Shown: in pieces, positions 46,901 through 56,109 of the stretch
Position numbering within the stretch: the stretch's first letter is position 1
Layout: every line of letters begins with the position of its first letter
Assembly (NCBI RefSeq): GCF_030164425.1
Contig: NZ_JASNJD010000006.1
Location: 62,001 to 126,000 of the forward strand
Length of the DNA stretch: 64,000 nt
Direction: 5' to 3'
Source: Pseudodonghicola flavimaris
GTDB taxonomy: Bacteria > Pseudomonadota > Alphaproteobacteria > Rhodobacterales > Rhodobacteraceae
Program-made: the position numbers and the translations under genes
The notes under the pieces: model-generated
Database searches by the model: none
Told to the model about the DNA's origin: nothing
What the model saw: only the letters and a program-made list of their open reading frames with translations

Positions 46901-47827
46901 TCAACCCTCGTTTCCATCCCACCCCGCGGGGCTGGCATGCCCCATGTCTGAGGCCTTCACGAATCGGATGAACTCCCGCACCACCTCATTGCCACTCTCG
47001 CGGTGGCAGATCATCGAGATCCGGTGCTCCGCCTCCTGCCGCTGGATCTCGACATAGGTGACATCGCCGAAGGCCATCCGCGCCAGCGACGCCGGCACAA
47101 TCGCCACCCCCAGCTCCTGACTGACCAGCGCCACCACCGTGAACCAGTTGCGCAGCTTGTAGGGGCTGTAGAGCTCCAGCCCGTGCTGTGCCAGCAGCGC
47201 CGCGATCCGGTCGTAATTGGCCTCGGCGTATTCGCGGGCGAAGACCAGGAACCGCTCCCCCGCCAGCTGATCCAGCGAAATCTGGCTGCGCCCAGCCAGC
47301 CGGTGACCGCGCGGCAGACAACAGACCAGCCGCTCGGTCTCCAGCAGATGTTCTTCCACCGTCTCCGGCAGCGGGATGCCATGGATGAAACCGACGTCCA
47401 ACTCATGCCGGGTCAGCCAGTCGATCTGATCGGCGGTGTTCATCTCGTGCAGCATCAGCTCCACCCTGGGGTAGGCCTCCTGAAACCGCCGCAGGGTCGA
47501 GGGCAGATTGCGAAACAGCATCGACGGGGCGAAGGCCACGCTCAGCCGGCCGGTGCTGCCCTTGGCGGTCTGCGCCGCGATCACCTCCGCCTGCGTCAGC
47601 TGGCTCAGCAGCCGCGCCGCATGACGGGCGAAGACCACCCCCGCCTCGGTCAGCCGCACCGACCGGTTGGTGCGGATCATCAGCGCAAAGCCCAGATGTT
47701 CCTCCAGCTGCTTCAGGCTGGCGGAGAGCGGCGGCTGCGAAATATTCAGCTTCCGCGCCGCATTGCCGAAATGCAGCTCCTCCGACAGGGCCAGAAAATG
47801 CTCGAGCTGACGAAAGGTGATGGCCAT
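46901..47827 (-). CDS. LysR-family transcriptional regulator
   Basis: A 308-aa LysR-type protein: N-terminal winged helix (RQLEHFLALSEELHFGNAAR, then KLNISQPPLSASLKQLEEHL) and a periplasmic-binding-like effector domain. Close in layout to regulators of aromatic degradation (catR/benM type), but the target is not obvious: neighbours on either side are a tRNA and an intergenic repeat. Confidence 0.9.
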   Translation of the reverse strand: MAITFRQLEHFLALSEELHFGNAARKLNISQPPLSASLKQLEEHLGFALMIRTNRSVRLTEAGVVFARHAARLLSQLTQAEVIAAQTAKGSTGRLSVAFAPSMLFRNLPSTLRRFQEAYPRVELMLHEMNTADQIDWLTRHELDVGFIHGIPLPETVEEHLLETERLVCCLPRGHRLAGRSQISLDQLAGERFLVFAREYAEANYDRIAALLAQHGLELYSPYKLRNWFTVVALVSQELGVAIVPASLARMAFGDVTYVEIQRQEAEHRISMICHRESGNEVVREFIRFVKASDMGHASPAGWDGNEG

Positions 47828-47913
47828 GGCCCCAGACTGATAGCTTACCCCCTATCGGTCAATCGAAGACTGAAAGCCTGGACACAATCACCGCGCCCCG
47901 CCCGATCTCCCCC

Positions 47914-47995
47914 CGGTCTTTTTCTGGCCGGAAATATCCTCGGGGGTGAGTTGCCCAGCAAGGGAAAGAGGGGGCAAACAGGCCCCTCCCCCGTC
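47914..47995 (+). repeat. Dispersed intergenic repeat, copy d
   Basis: GGTCTTTTTCTGGCCGGAAA and TATCCTCGGGGGTGAGTTGC, followed by a purine-rich arm (AAGGGAAAGAGGGGGCAAAC) and a C-run. It is the best match to copy b (36126), including the far end. Lies between two LysR genes. Confidence 0.6.
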
Positions 47996-48030
47996 GACGC
48001 GCCCTCCGGCCGGCGTTCGCGGCCGCCGCA

Positions 48031-48945
48031 TCACAGGGCGCCACCCGCCTGCGCCAGGTCCAGAAACCGCGCCTCCGCACGGGAGACATGGCGGTCGCGG
48101 TGGCGCAGCACGTGGAAGGGGCGCGGCGGCAGATCGAAGGGCAACCGGATCAGCTCCCCGGCGCGGATCGACGGGCCGACCACCAGCGTCGACAGGATCG
48201 TCGCCCCGGCCCCGGCGACGACGGCGGCGCGCACCGCCTCGTTGGAGGGCAGCTCCAGCGCCACCTCGATATCGCCGAACCCCAGCCCATAGCCCGCCAG
48301 CGCCGTCTCGCAGACCGCGCGGGTGCCGGAGCCGGGCTCGCGCAGGACCCAGGGCATCGCCGCCAGCGCCGCCGCCCTCGTCTCCGCCTCCCCCGACGCC
48401 ACCGTCCCCGGTGTCGCCGCCCAGGGCCCGGCCGGCGCCACCACCAGCGCCAGCTCATCCCCCGGCAGGGTCTCCACCGCCAGCCGCGGCGCCTCCGCCG
48501 CACCTTCGACAAAGCCCAGATCCACCGTCGCCGCCTCGACCATCCGGACGATCTCGGTCGTGTTGCCGGTGATCAGCTCCAGCGCGAATCCCGGATGCGC
48601 CGCGTGAAACCGCTGCATCAGCGGCGGCAGCCAGTAATTCGCCACCGTCTGACTGGCGCCCAGCCGCAAGGTGCCGCGGCGCAGCCCGGCCAGATCGCCC
48701 AGCACCCGCTCTGCCTGGTCGACCCGTGCCAGCACCGCCTGCGCTTCGCCCAGAAACAGCCGCCCCGCATCGGTCAGGACGATGCGCCGCCCGACCCGAT
48801 CGAACAGGCAGACGGCGTGGCGTTCTTCCAGCGCGGCGATGGCGGCGCTGACGGCGCTCTGGGTCAGATGCAGCGCCGCCGCCGCGCGGGTGACATGCTC
48901 CCGCTCGGCGACGGCGACGAAGATACGAAGCTGTTCGAAGGTCAT
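48031..48945 (-). CDS. LysR-family regulator paired with yeiH
   Basis: A 304-aa LysR-type protein: [20 protein letters not shown] then [20 protein letters not shown], and an effector domain with [18 protein letters not shown], resembling the CysB/YeiE-like group. Its ATG overlaps the yeiH stop by 4 nt, so it is in the same operon. In E. coli the LysR protein YeiE is next to yeiH; a similar control is likely here. Confidence 0.88.
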   Translation of the reverse strand: MTFEQLRIFVAVAEREHVTRAAAALHLTQSAVSAAIAALEERHAVCLFDRVGRRIVLTDAGRLFLGEAQAVLARVDQAERVLGDLAGLRRGTLRLGASQTVANYWLPPLMQRFHAAHPGFALELITGNTTEIVRMVEAATVDLGFVEGAAEAPRLAVETLPGDELALVVAPAGPWAATPGTVASGEAETRAAALAAMPWVLREPGSGTRAVCETALAGYGLGFGDIEVALELPSNEAVRAAVVAGAGATILSTLVVGPSIRAGELIRLPFDLPPRPFHVLRHRDRHVSRAEARFLDLAQAGGAL

Positions 48946-49994
48946 GCCGCCATCAGAACCAGACCCAGGCTGAAAAGAGAAATGAAAACCCAGGCCCCTG
49001 CGCCGAGAAGCGCCGGGCGCAGCCCCTCCGCCGCCAGTTTGCGGATATCGGTCTCCAGCCCCATTGCCGCCAGCGCGGTGGCCAGCAGGAAGCTGGTCAG
49101 CGTGGCGCTCCCCGACAACAGCCCTGAGGGGAGCCAGCCGGTGCTGGCGACGCCCACCATTGCGATGAAACCGAACACGAACCAGGGCACCGGCGGCGCG
49201 GCGCGGCTGGCCTCGCCACCGTCGCGGCGCAGCCGGCGGGTCGCCAGCGCCCCTAGCGTCAGCACCACGGGGGCCAGCATCATCACCCGCGTCAGCTTGG
49301 CAATGGTGCCGAATTCGCCGGCCTCCTGACCGCGGGCATAGGCGGCGGCAACCACCTGGGCAACCTCATGAATCGACGATCCGGCCCACAAGCCGAAGCT
49401 TTGCGGCCCCATCTGCAACAGACCGCCCGCCAACGGCATCAGTACCATGGAGAGCGACCCGAAGATGGTCACGCAGGCCACCGCATAGGCGACATCCTCG
49501 TCACGCGCCCGGGTCACCGTATTGGTGGCGATCACCGCCGAGGCACCGCAGATCGAACTGCCGGCGGCGATCAGCTGGGTCAGCCCGGCATCGACCCCCA
49601 GCACCCGGCCCAGCCAGCTGGTAAAGAGGAAGGTGGCAATCAGCGTCACCACGATCAGCGCCACGCCGATCCCGCCCACCGCCAGTACCTGCTGCACCGT
49701 CAGCTGCAGACCCAGCAGGACGATCCCCGCCCGCAGCACCCGGCGCAGGCTGAAGGCCACCCCCGGTCGGGCGATCGCCGGGGTGCCGACCAGATTGTGA
49801 AACCCCATGCCGATCAGGATCGCCAAAATCAGCGGGCTCAGCATCCCGACGCCCGGCAGCTGCCTAAGCGCGAAGGCCGCCACCGCGATCAGCATCGCCA
49901 GCCCCAGCCCCGGCAGCACCCGCCCGACCGGAGACCCGAGCCAGCCGCCAGTTTCAAGGGGCCCTGTCTGCATATCCGTTTCCGCGCGTGCCAT
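48942..49994 (-). CDS. yeiH: YeiH-family putative sulfate/sulfite exporter
   Basis: A 350-aa membrane protein with about ten helices, of the YeiH/PSE family. Typical blocks are [40 protein letters not shown] and [20 protein letters not shown]. The start is the ATG after AAAGGACAGACAG; 16 upstream codons are not needed. First gene of a two-gene operon with the LysR gene. Confidence 0.9.
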   Translation of the reverse strand: MARAETDMQTGPLETGGWLGSPVGRVLPGLGLAMLIAVAAFALRQLPGVGMLSPLILAILIGMGFHNLVGTPAIARPGVAFSLRRVLRAGIVLLGLQLTVQQVLAVGGIGVALIVVTLIATFLFTSWLGRVLGVDAGLTQLIAAGSSICGASAVIATNTVTRARDEDVAYAVACVTIFGSLSMVLMPLAGGLLQMGPQSFGLWAGSSIHEVAQVVAAAYARGQEAGEFGTIAKLTRVMMLAPVVLTLGALATRRLRRDGGEASRAAPPVPWFVFGFIAMVGVASTGWLPSGLLSGSATLTSFLLATALAAMGLETDIRKLAAEGLRPALLGAGAWVFISLFSLGLVLMAA

Positions 49995-50058
49995 CTGTCT
50001 GTCCTTTGCTGTCGTCTGAGACCTCCGGATAGACCCGCACAATCAATCAATCCAACGT

Positions 50059-50109
50059 ATTATATATCTCCTTATGATCGATAAAATCGAACGGTTCCTT
50101 TTCGATCAA
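50059..50109 (-). promoter_or_regulatory. yeiH promoter with inverted repeat
   Basis: The minus strand has a perfect -10 TATAAT (50059-50064) preceded by A+T-rich DNA with the inverted pair ATGATCGA (50074-50081) and TCGATCAA (50102-50109), plus CGATAAAATCG nested inside. This arrangement suits LysR-type activation by the regulator encoded in the operon. The -35 is poor. Confidence 0.5.
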
Positions 50110-50110
50110 C

Positions 50111-50142
50111 AAAAAGCCCCGCAGGTGGCGTCACCTGCGGGG
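50111..50142 (-). terminator. Intrinsic terminator after the EthD-like gene
   Basis: Minus strand: perfect 11-bp stem CCCCGCAGGTG, ACGC loop, complement, then TTTTT. It ends the catabolic transcript 58 nt after the EthD-like gene and insulates yeiH. Confidence 0.9.
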
Positions 50143-50200
50143 AGTGGGGAGTGTTTCGGCCGGGCGGAGGCACCGCCCGGAATCGGATCGGGCCCGCAGA

Positions 50201-50914
50201 TCAGCCGTCCCGGCGCAGCTCAAGCTCGCGGGTCTGCAGGGCATAGTGGCAGTTACCGCCTTCGAACGGCGGGAACTTGTTGAAATCGGCAGTCATCTCG
50301 GCCCGGACCGGGGAATTGATGGCCGCCACCAGCCCCGCCACGTCGGCGAAGGCGATCTTGTTGCGCTGCATGTAATTCACCCGTGGCCAGGGCAGGAAGC
50401 CGCACCAGTCGAGCCGTGAACAGACCTCGATCTCGCGAATGCCGGGAAAGAGCTGCATCACCTGCGGGTGATTGCGCACGTAGTAATCCAGCCATTCGTT
50501 CAGATCCTCGGCGGTGCCGGGATAATGCACCAGATAGCTGCAGAAGCTGCGATCTTCCGCGCTTCGGGGCGGCGTGTCCTTGAACCTGCGTACCACCATC
50601 GCCTGCTGCTGCGCCTCCGCGCCCGCCAGCGCCCGGACAGCCTCGCAGCCGACCAGCGCCTGCAGATGGCCGTCGCGGGCCAGCGCCGCCTCCAGCGCCT
50701 CGATGGTATCGAAATAGAGCTCCATACCCAGCTGCGGCGGCGTATCGTCGTTGGGGTAGTATTTCGCCACCTCCTGCACCCCGGCAAACAGCAGCCCGCG
50801 GCTGAGCCCGGGCGTGGTGGCGATGATGTCTGCGACCCCCTCCAGTTCGGCCGCGCCGAGCTCCCGCGTGGGGTCCTCGCGGTCGAAGAAAGAGAGGAAA
50901 TAGGCAAATCGCAT
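50201..50914 (-). CDS. EthD-like (dimeric alpha-beta barrel) protein
   Basis: A 237-aa protein made of two ferredoxin-like repeats: MRFAYFLSFFDRED with QLGMELYFDTIEALEAAL, and SYLVHYPGTAEDLNEW with FADVAGLVAAINSPV then DFNKFPPFEGG. This tandem EthD-type fold is found with aromatic-ring dioxygenases and may catalyse ring-cleavage-product or lactone chemistry. Start is the ATG of MRFAYF; the 14 codons upstream are not conserved in type. It has its own promoter (51003-51031). Confidence 0.75.
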   Translation of the reverse strand: MRFAYFLSFFDREDPTRELGAAELEGVADIIATTPGLSRGLLFAGVQEVAKYYPNDDTPPQLGMELYFDTIEALEAALARDGHLQALVGCEAVRALAGAEAQQQAMVVRRFKDTPPRSAEDRSFCSYLVHYPGTAEDLNEWLDYYVRNHPQVMQLFPGIREIEVCSRLDWCGFLPWPRVNYMQRNKIAFADVAGLVAAINSPVRAEMTADFNKFPPFEGGNCHYALQTRELELRRDG

Positions 50915-51002
50915 CGGTTTCAGGTCCTTTGTCTTGGGAAGAGCACCGCAGCGCATCGCCCCGGGTTACAACCTTGCAGGAGAGGATCGCGGGCACAAGA
51001 TA

Positions 51003-51031
51003 ATTTTATGACTAAAATAATTTGTGTACAA
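51003..51031 (-). promoter_or_regulatory. Strong promoter with GntR-type palindrome upstream of the EthD-like gene
   Basis: TTGTAC (51026-51031), 17-nt spacer, TAAAAT (51003-51008) on the minus strand. The -35 lies within TTTGTGTACAAA, a palindrome like those bound by GntR-family repressors. No gntR gene is in the window. Confidence 0.6.
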
Positions 51032-51051
51032 ACGATCTCCCCGCCGCAGGC

Positions 51052-51534
51052 TCAGAACGGGATGGTGATCAGCGGCAGCGTTCCGCCGGCATTGAGCAGG
51101 TCAACCCGCTTCAGCCGGATGCGAAAACTGTCGCCCTCGGGCAGCAGGTCGAACCTCTGCCGGCCGGAGAAGATCTTCTGCTCATTGGCCTGATACTGGA
51201 TGCAGATGAAGGTCGCCTCGGCCCGAACCAGCCCGTCCTCGCCCGCATCCTCGACCTCGATATTGCTGAGCATATGAACCGTCTCGGGCATCGGCGTCAG
51301 CACCAGCGCCCGGGCCTCGAACAGCCGCTGCACCCGGATCGACAGGATCGGGTGATCCTCATAGATGATCGAGGCGACCGTCTTGGCATCGGTCTGGCCC
51401 GGCTGGCTCGGCATCCAGTAGATGCCATCAGGGGCATAGAGCTCCAGCCAGGCGGAGAAATCGCCGCTGTCGAGCAGGCGGGCCTCGGTGAACAGGAATT
51501 TCTCGACCTTGTTCTGAAGAGTGGCGTCGTCCAT
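51052..51534 (-). CDS. Aromatic-ring-hydroxylating dioxygenase, beta subunit
   Basis: A 160-aa SnoaL-like small subunit: VEKFLFTEARLLDSGDFSAW, LYAPDGIYWMPSQ and QKIFSGRQRFDLLPEG. It stabilises the catalytic alpha subunit. The start ATG overlaps the alpha stop (TGATG). No ferredoxin or reductase gene is adjacent, so electrons must come from elsewhere. Confidence 0.9.
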   Translation of the reverse strand: MDDATLQNKVEKFLFTEARLLDSGDFSAWLELYAPDGIYWMPSQPGQTDAKTVASIIYEDHPILSIRVQRLFEARALVLTPMPETVHMLSNIEVEDAGEDGLVRAEATFICIQYQANEQKIFSGRQRFDLLPEGDSFRIRLKRVDLLNAGGTLPLITIPF

Positions 51535-52859
51535 CACGCGACCTCCTGCGTCATCATCTCGACCCAGGCCTTGAACTGGACCCGCATCGGCATTTCGCTG
51601 GCCACGCCCGAGACGCTGCCGGTCTCGTCGGTGCGATCGATATCCAGCCCGCGGGAGAAATCCAGCCAGGGCGTGTCGTCGCGGTCGAGCCCCGCCTGGC
51701 AGCGCTCCAGCATCTCCACATCGTCGGAAAAGATCATCGAGGCCGGAGAGGCCAGCGTCGACAGGAAGCGGATGGCGCGTTCGAACATCTCGTCCGGGGC
51801 GCCCTTCAGCCGGAAACACTGCACTCGGATCAGGGTGCGGTCATGCGCCAGCGGGATGGTGATCCGCATCTGCTGATGCTGTGCGTTCAGGATCATGTTG
51901 GGGTAAATGATGTTGTTGAACCGGTCGACGCTGAGGATGTCGGCGGCCTTCTCCTCGCCATAGGCGGCGACCATCCGTTTCTTGTATTCGGTCATCACCG
52001 GATCTTCGGTCTGATCGACCAGCACCCCCTTGCTGTAGAAATTCGACATGTAGGAATGCCCATTCGGCAGGCCGTTCAGCCGGATGCCTTCCCACTGGTC
52101 GATGCCGAAGCCATTGGCCTCCAGCATGGTGCGGGTCTGGTCGCTGTCCAGCCGAGAGGCGTTCTGCGGCGCCCGTTTCGCCGCCCCGACCGAAGAGCTG
52201 TGCACGAAGGTCGGATGGAAGATATCCGCCGCGTTTTCCAGATGCAGCTTCCAGTTTCCCTTATATTCCAGGGTGAAATAGGACTCGGAGATCTCAACCT
52301 CTCCCTCCGGCGCACGGGCCAGCAGGTTGTCGATGATGTCGGTCATCTCGCCCAGCTGCTCGGTCAGCGGCACGGGGGTCTCGTTCAGCGTGGCGAAGAT
52401 GAAGCCGCGATAGCTCTCTACGTTGCGAACCCGCTGCATCTGGTTCTCCGGCGCCTCCATGTCGAAGCTTTCCGGATAGCTCTGCTTGTGCGGCACCGTC
52501 GACAGCGTGCCGTCGGGGCGGAACGACCAGGCGTGGTAAGGGCAGTTCAGCAGCCGGCTGTTACCGCGATCGACCATGCACATGCGGGCGCCGCGATGCG
52601 GGCAGCGGTTGTGCAGCACATAGACCTCGCCATCGGTGTGGCGGGTGACCAGCACCTCCGTTCCGGCCAAGCGGGTGCGGAAGAAGGCCCCGGGTTTCCT
52701 CAGCTGGCTTTCATGGGCGAGATAAATCCACATCCGGCCGAAAATCCGCTCCATCTCAAGCTGGAAGACCTCCGGGTCGGCATAGGCGCGCCGGTGCACC
52801 TGATGCGGCCGCACCAGATCGCGGATGTCGTCGACAGTGATAGCCTCTTGCTGTTCCAT
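51534..52859 (-). CDS. Aromatic-ring-hydroxylating dioxygenase, alpha subunit (Rieske)
   Basis: A 441-aa oxygenase. The Rieske centre is CPHRGARMC with LNCPYHAWSF (about residues 86-111: C-x-H and C-x2-H), and the mononuclear iron motif is ENAADIFHPTFVH (about 213-225). Group resembles benzoate/toluate-type oxygenases; substrate not determinable here. Coupled to the beta gene by a one-base overlap. Confidence 0.93.
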   Translation of the reverse strand: MEQQEAITVDDIRDLVRPHQVHRRAYADPEVFQLEMERIFGRMWIYLAHESQLRKPGAFFRTRLAGTEVLVTRHTDGEVYVLHNRCPHRGARMCMVDRGNSRLLNCPYHAWSFRPDGTLSTVPHKQSYPESFDMEAPENQMQRVRNVESYRGFIFATLNETPVPLTEQLGEMTDIIDNLLARAPEGEVEISESYFTLEYKGNWKLHLENAADIFHPTFVHSSSVGAAKRAPQNASRLDSDQTRTMLEANGFGIDQWEGIRLNGLPNGHSYMSNFYSKGVLVDQTEDPVMTEYKKRMVAAYGEEKAADILSVDRFNNIIYPNMILNAQHQQMRITIPLAHDRTLIRVQCFRLKGAPDEMFERAIRFLSTLASPASMIFSDDVEMLERCQAGLDRDDTPWLDFSRGLDIDRTDETGSVSGVASEMPMRVQFKAWVEMMTQEVA

Positions 52860-52898
52860 CGCTGGATCACCTCTGTTCCTGTTTCTCGAAGTCCGGGG

Positions 52899-54062
52899 TC
52901 AGTGCGGCAGCACGTCCCCGAAGAGTTGATTGAAGACCGCCAGCCGTTCGAAACCGACGCCGGGCGTCTCGGGCAGGGTCGCGATGCCATCGGCCACCGG
53001 CACCTCCGCCGTGATCCGGCCGAACAGCGAGGCGGTCGAGATCGCCACCTCCGCCAGCCCGAGCCCCAGCCCGGCGGCGCATTGCATCGCGAAGAGCTGG
53101 CCGGCATGCGGCGCGAACCGGTCGCGCGCCCAGCCATCGGCCTCGGCCAGGCGCAGGATGCGGCCATATTCCACCAGCCCGTAGCTTGCAGAGATATCCA
53201 TCTGCAGCAGATCGCGTTCGGGGCGCAGCCCGCCATAGCGCAGCAGGTTGCGGGTATCGTCGAAGGAGAACAGGTTCTCCCCCACCGCCAGGGGCAACGT
53301 CGCGATATCTGCGATCTGCGCGTTCAACTGGTAATCGAGCGCGGTGCCCGGCTCTTCCAGCCAGGCGATCGGATAGCCCTCCAGCGCCCGGAGATAGGCA
53401 GCGGCGGTGTCGAGATCGAACGTACCGTTGGCGTCGAGCGCCAGGCTGCCGCCTGCCCCGATCGTGTCCAGCGCGACCTCGATCCGGGCGATATCCTCGG
53501 CCAGCGGCGCCCCTCCGATCTTGATCTTCATCCGGGTATGGCCCGCGTCGCGGCCACGTTGCAGCTCCGCTCGCAGCACCGCCAGATCGTCCCGGGCCGC
53601 ATAGTGGCCACCGCTGGCATAGACCGCGACCTGACCGGACGCCGTCTCCCGGTCTTCCCACGCGGCCAGGAAACGCCAGAGCGGCACCCCCTCCAGCTTC
53701 GCCGCCAGGTCCCAGACAGCCGCGTCGATCAGCCCCACCGCGCCGGAGCGTTCGCCATGGCCGCCGAATTTCTCGTTACGCATGACGATGTCCCAGACCG
53801 CCTGCGGATCGATGCTGCTGCCCGCCGCGTAGCTGTCCGGATCCGCCGCGAGCAGACGCGGCATGAACCGTTCCCGCAGCAACCCGCCGTGGCCGTAGCG
53901 TCCGATGGTGTCGAAGGCGAGCCCGATCACCGGGCGGCCGTCGTGCATCACATCGGTGACCAGCGCCACGGCGCTGGCGGTCATGGCGTCGAAGCTGATA
54001 TTGGCGCTTCGGGCCGCGACCGACAGCGGCACCGTCGCCTCGTGGATGGCGGTGATGCGCAT
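52899..54062 (-). CDS. Enolase-superfamily dehydratase, tartrate-dehydratase-like (TarD)
   Basis: A 387-aa mandelate-racemase-type TIM-barrel enzyme very like D-tartrate dehydratase of Bradyrhizobium in layout: GLAFDTIGRYGHGGLLRERF, NEKFGGHGERSGAVGLIDAA, the K-x-K pair in MKIKIGG, DANGTFDLD, WLEEPG and GENLFSFDDTRN metal ligands, and the catalytic-type histidine in FAPHAGQ. Expected reaction: Mg-dependent dehydration of an acid sugar or 2-hydroxy acid. Overlaps the VOC gene by one base. Confidence 0.85.
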   Translation of the reverse strand: MRITAIHEATVPLSVAARSANISFDAMTASAVALVTDVMHDGRPVIGLAFDTIGRYGHGGLLRERFMPRLLAADPDSYAAGSSIDPQAVWDIVMRNEKFGGHGERSGAVGLIDAAVWDLAAKLEGVPLWRFLAAWEDRETASGQVAVYASGGHYAARDDLAVLRAELQRGRDAGHTRMKIKIGGAPLAEDIARIEVALDTIGAGGSLALDANGTFDLDTAAAYLRALEGYPIAWLEEPGTALDYQLNAQIADIATLPLAVGENLFSFDDTRNLLRYGGLRPERDLLQMDISASYGLVEYGRILRLAEADGWARDRFAPHAGQLFAMQCAAGLGLGLAEVAISTASLFGRITAEVPVADGIATLPETPGVGFERLAVFNQLFGDVLPH

Positions 54063-54460
54063 TACTCGTCCACGGCCTGCACCCAGTTGTGGGCCGCCAT
54101 GTCGAAGACGATACCGTTGACGTCCTTGTATTTCTTCTCGGCATCCACGCCCGGATGGGCTTCGAGCTGCATGAAGAATTCGCCGCCGTATTTCTTGATG
54201 CGCGCGTCGGCCTCCGCCTCGTCGTCGACGACAAAGCCGATGTGGTGCAACCCGGCCCAGTCCGGGCCGCCCTTGCCACCCTTGGTGCCTTCGGGGAAGT
54301 GCAGCAGAGTCAGGTTCACCAGCCCGTCGGACAGCGAGATGGCATTGCCGATCGGGCTTTGCGCCTCACCGACCCGTTTCAGGTCGAAGACGTTCTCATA
54401 AAATGCCGCAGCCTTTTCCAGGTCCGGCACCTGAATGGCGATATGTCTGATCTTTCCCAT
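54062..54460 (-). CDS. VOC-family (glyoxalase/dioxygenase fold) protein
   Basis: A 132-aa VOC protein starting MGKIRHIAIQVPDLEKAAAF, with LHHIGFVVDDEAEADARIK and VNGIVFDMAAHNW as second repeat. Metal ligands H7, H77 and a C-terminal acidic residue are plausible. Could be a ring-cleavage or isomerase enzyme of the same pathway. First gene of the VOC-tarD-RHD transcript, with promoter at 54536-54563. Confidence 0.82.
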   Translation of the reverse strand: MGKIRHIAIQVPDLEKAAAFYENVFDLKRVGEAQSPIGNAISLSDGLVNLTLLHFPEGTKGGKGGPDWAGLHHIGFVVDDEAEADARIKKYGGEFFMQLEAHPGVDAEKKYKDVNGIVFDMAAHNWVQAVDE

Positions 54461-54535
54461 GGCTCTCTCCTTCTCATGGCGGGGCGGTCTTGGATGAGGC
54501 CGGGCGCGCCCGGGCCGACTTACTTTATGGATAAA

Positions 54536-54563
54536 ACAGTACCGCAAACCCGACATCGGTCAA
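54536..54563 (-). promoter_or_regulatory. Candidate promoter of the VOC/TarD/dioxygenase operon
   Basis: Minus strand TTGACC (54558-54563), 16 nt, TACTGT (54536-54541), 76 bp upstream of the VOC ATG in an A+T-rich stretch. Confidence 0.5.
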
Positions 54564-54712
54564 TATCGAATATGCTTCGGTATTGGCTCTTGAGAAAATA
54601 TTTGTGCAAGTCGCATCTTTTTTGGCAGGGAGCCCGACCACAGGGGCAGCGATGCGCATCGGCAGGCAGCCATGGCCCTGCCGACCCGCACCGCCCTGCC
54701 GGCCAGCGCACG

Positions 54713-54743
54713 AAAAAGGGCCCGGCGCAGGATCGCCGGGCCC
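54713..54743 (-). terminator. Intrinsic terminator of the TRAP transporter operon
   Basis: Minus strand: perfect 10-bp stem GGGCCCGGCG, ATCCTG loop, complement, then TTTTT. It lies 40 nt after the dctM stop and separates the transporter transcript from the VOC operon. Confidence 0.9.
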
Positions 54744-54782
54744 GTCTCAGTGCCGCTGCCCCAGGACAGAGCGGATGTCAGA

Positions 54783-56105
54783 TCATTGCTGCAACAACGC
54801 CGGCAACCAGGAGATCGTGCCCGGGAACAGCAGGATGATCGCCAGCACCAGAAGCTGCAAGGTGATGAAGGGGAACACCGCGTGATAGATCGCCCCCATC
54901 GAGACGCGCCCGTTCAACACCCCCTGCACCACAAAGAGCAGGATCCCGAAGGGCGGCGTACACAGGCCGATCTCCAGCGCCACCATCATCATCAGACCGA
55001 ACCACAGCAGGTCGACCTGAACCGCGCTGAGGATCGGGAAGAAGATCGGCACGGTCAGCATGATGATCGAGGCCGATTCCATGAAGAACCCCAGCACGAT
55101 CAAGAGCGCCAGCATCAGCACCACGATGACGAAGGGCGTCAGGTTGGACCCCTCGATCACCGCGCGGGTCAGCTTCTCGGTCGCGCCGGTAAAGGCGAGG
55201 ATCTGAGAGAAGGTGCCCGAGCAGCAGATGATGAAGAGGATCATCGCCGAGAACTTCAGCGACTCGCGGAACGCGGCCAGGAAGTTCGTCACCGTCAGTC
55301 GGCGATAGACGAGACCCGCGATGAAGGAGGCAACGGCCCCGATTGCAGCGGATTCGGTCGGCGTGGCGAAGCCACCCAGGATCGCCCCCACCACCGCGAC
55401 GAAGATCAGCATCAGCGGCAGCACGTTCTTGACCACCGGCATCACCCGCTCGCCAAAGCTCAGCTCTTCCCGCTCGGTCTCCATCGGTGCCAGCGCCGGG
55501 TTAAGGGTACAGCGGATCATGATGTAGGCCAGGAAGGCCACCATCATCATCACCCCGGGAATGATGCCCGACAGCAGCAGCTCGTTGATCGAGATATGTG
55601 CGAGGCTACCCAGGATCACCGCCAGCGCCGAGGGCGGGATCAGCACCGCGATACCGCCGACCGCCGTGGCCGGACCGATCGACATGGTGTTGGCATAGCC
55701 CAGCGATTTCATTTCCGGTAGCAGCGTGCGGCCGACGATGGCGGCATTCGCCACCGAGGAGCCGGAGAGCGCGGCAAAGCTGGTGCCGCCCAGCACCGCC
55801 ACGATCGACAGACGCCCCGGCACCCGCGCGATCAGCTTGTCGATCGCCTCGATCGACCGTTTCGCCATACCTGTCTGCAGCATGATCTCGCCCATCAGCA
55901 CGAACAGCGGGATCGGCGCCATGTTGTAATTCGCAACCGAGGGCCGCAGGTTGCGGATCATCTGCATGATGCCGATCTCGCCCCCGAAGTAGAGCAGCGC
56001 CCCAATCAGGTTCGCCGTCATGAAGGCCATCACCACCGGGAGCCCCAGCATGATCAGCACGATCACCCCGCCCAGCATGACAGCCAGTGCCTGAACCCAT
56101 TCCAT
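54783..56105 (-). CDS. dctM: TRAP transporter large permease DctM
   Basis: A 440-aa protein with about 12 membrane helices of the DctM family: LGLPVVMAFMTANLIGALLY, GGTSFAALSGSSVANAAIVG and ALEIGLCTPPFGILLFVVQG. It forms the Na+-driven translocation pore. Last gene of dctP-dctQ-dctM, 4 nt behind dctQ. Confidence 0.95.
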   Translation of the reverse strand: MEWVQALAVMLGGVIVLIMLGLPVVMAFMTANLIGALLYFGGEIGIMQMIRNLRPSVANYNMAPIPLFVLMGEIMLQTGMAKRSIEAIDKLIARVPGRLSIVAVLGGTSFAALSGSSVANAAIVGRTLLPEMKSLGYANTMSIGPATAVGGIAVLIPPSALAVILGSLAHISINELLLSGIIPGVMMMVAFLAYIMIRCTLNPALAPMETEREELSFGERVMPVVKNVLPLMLIFVAVVGAILGGFATPTESAAIGAVASFIAGLVYRRLTVTNFLAAFRESLKFSAMILFIICCSGTFSQILAFTGATEKLTRAVIEGSNLTPFVIVVLMLALLIVLGFFMESASIIMLTVPIFFPILSAVQVDLLWFGLMMMVALEIGLCTPPFGILLFVVQGVLNGRVSMGAIYHAVFPFITLQLLVLAIILLFPGTISWLPALLQQ

Positions 56106-56109
56106 CGGC

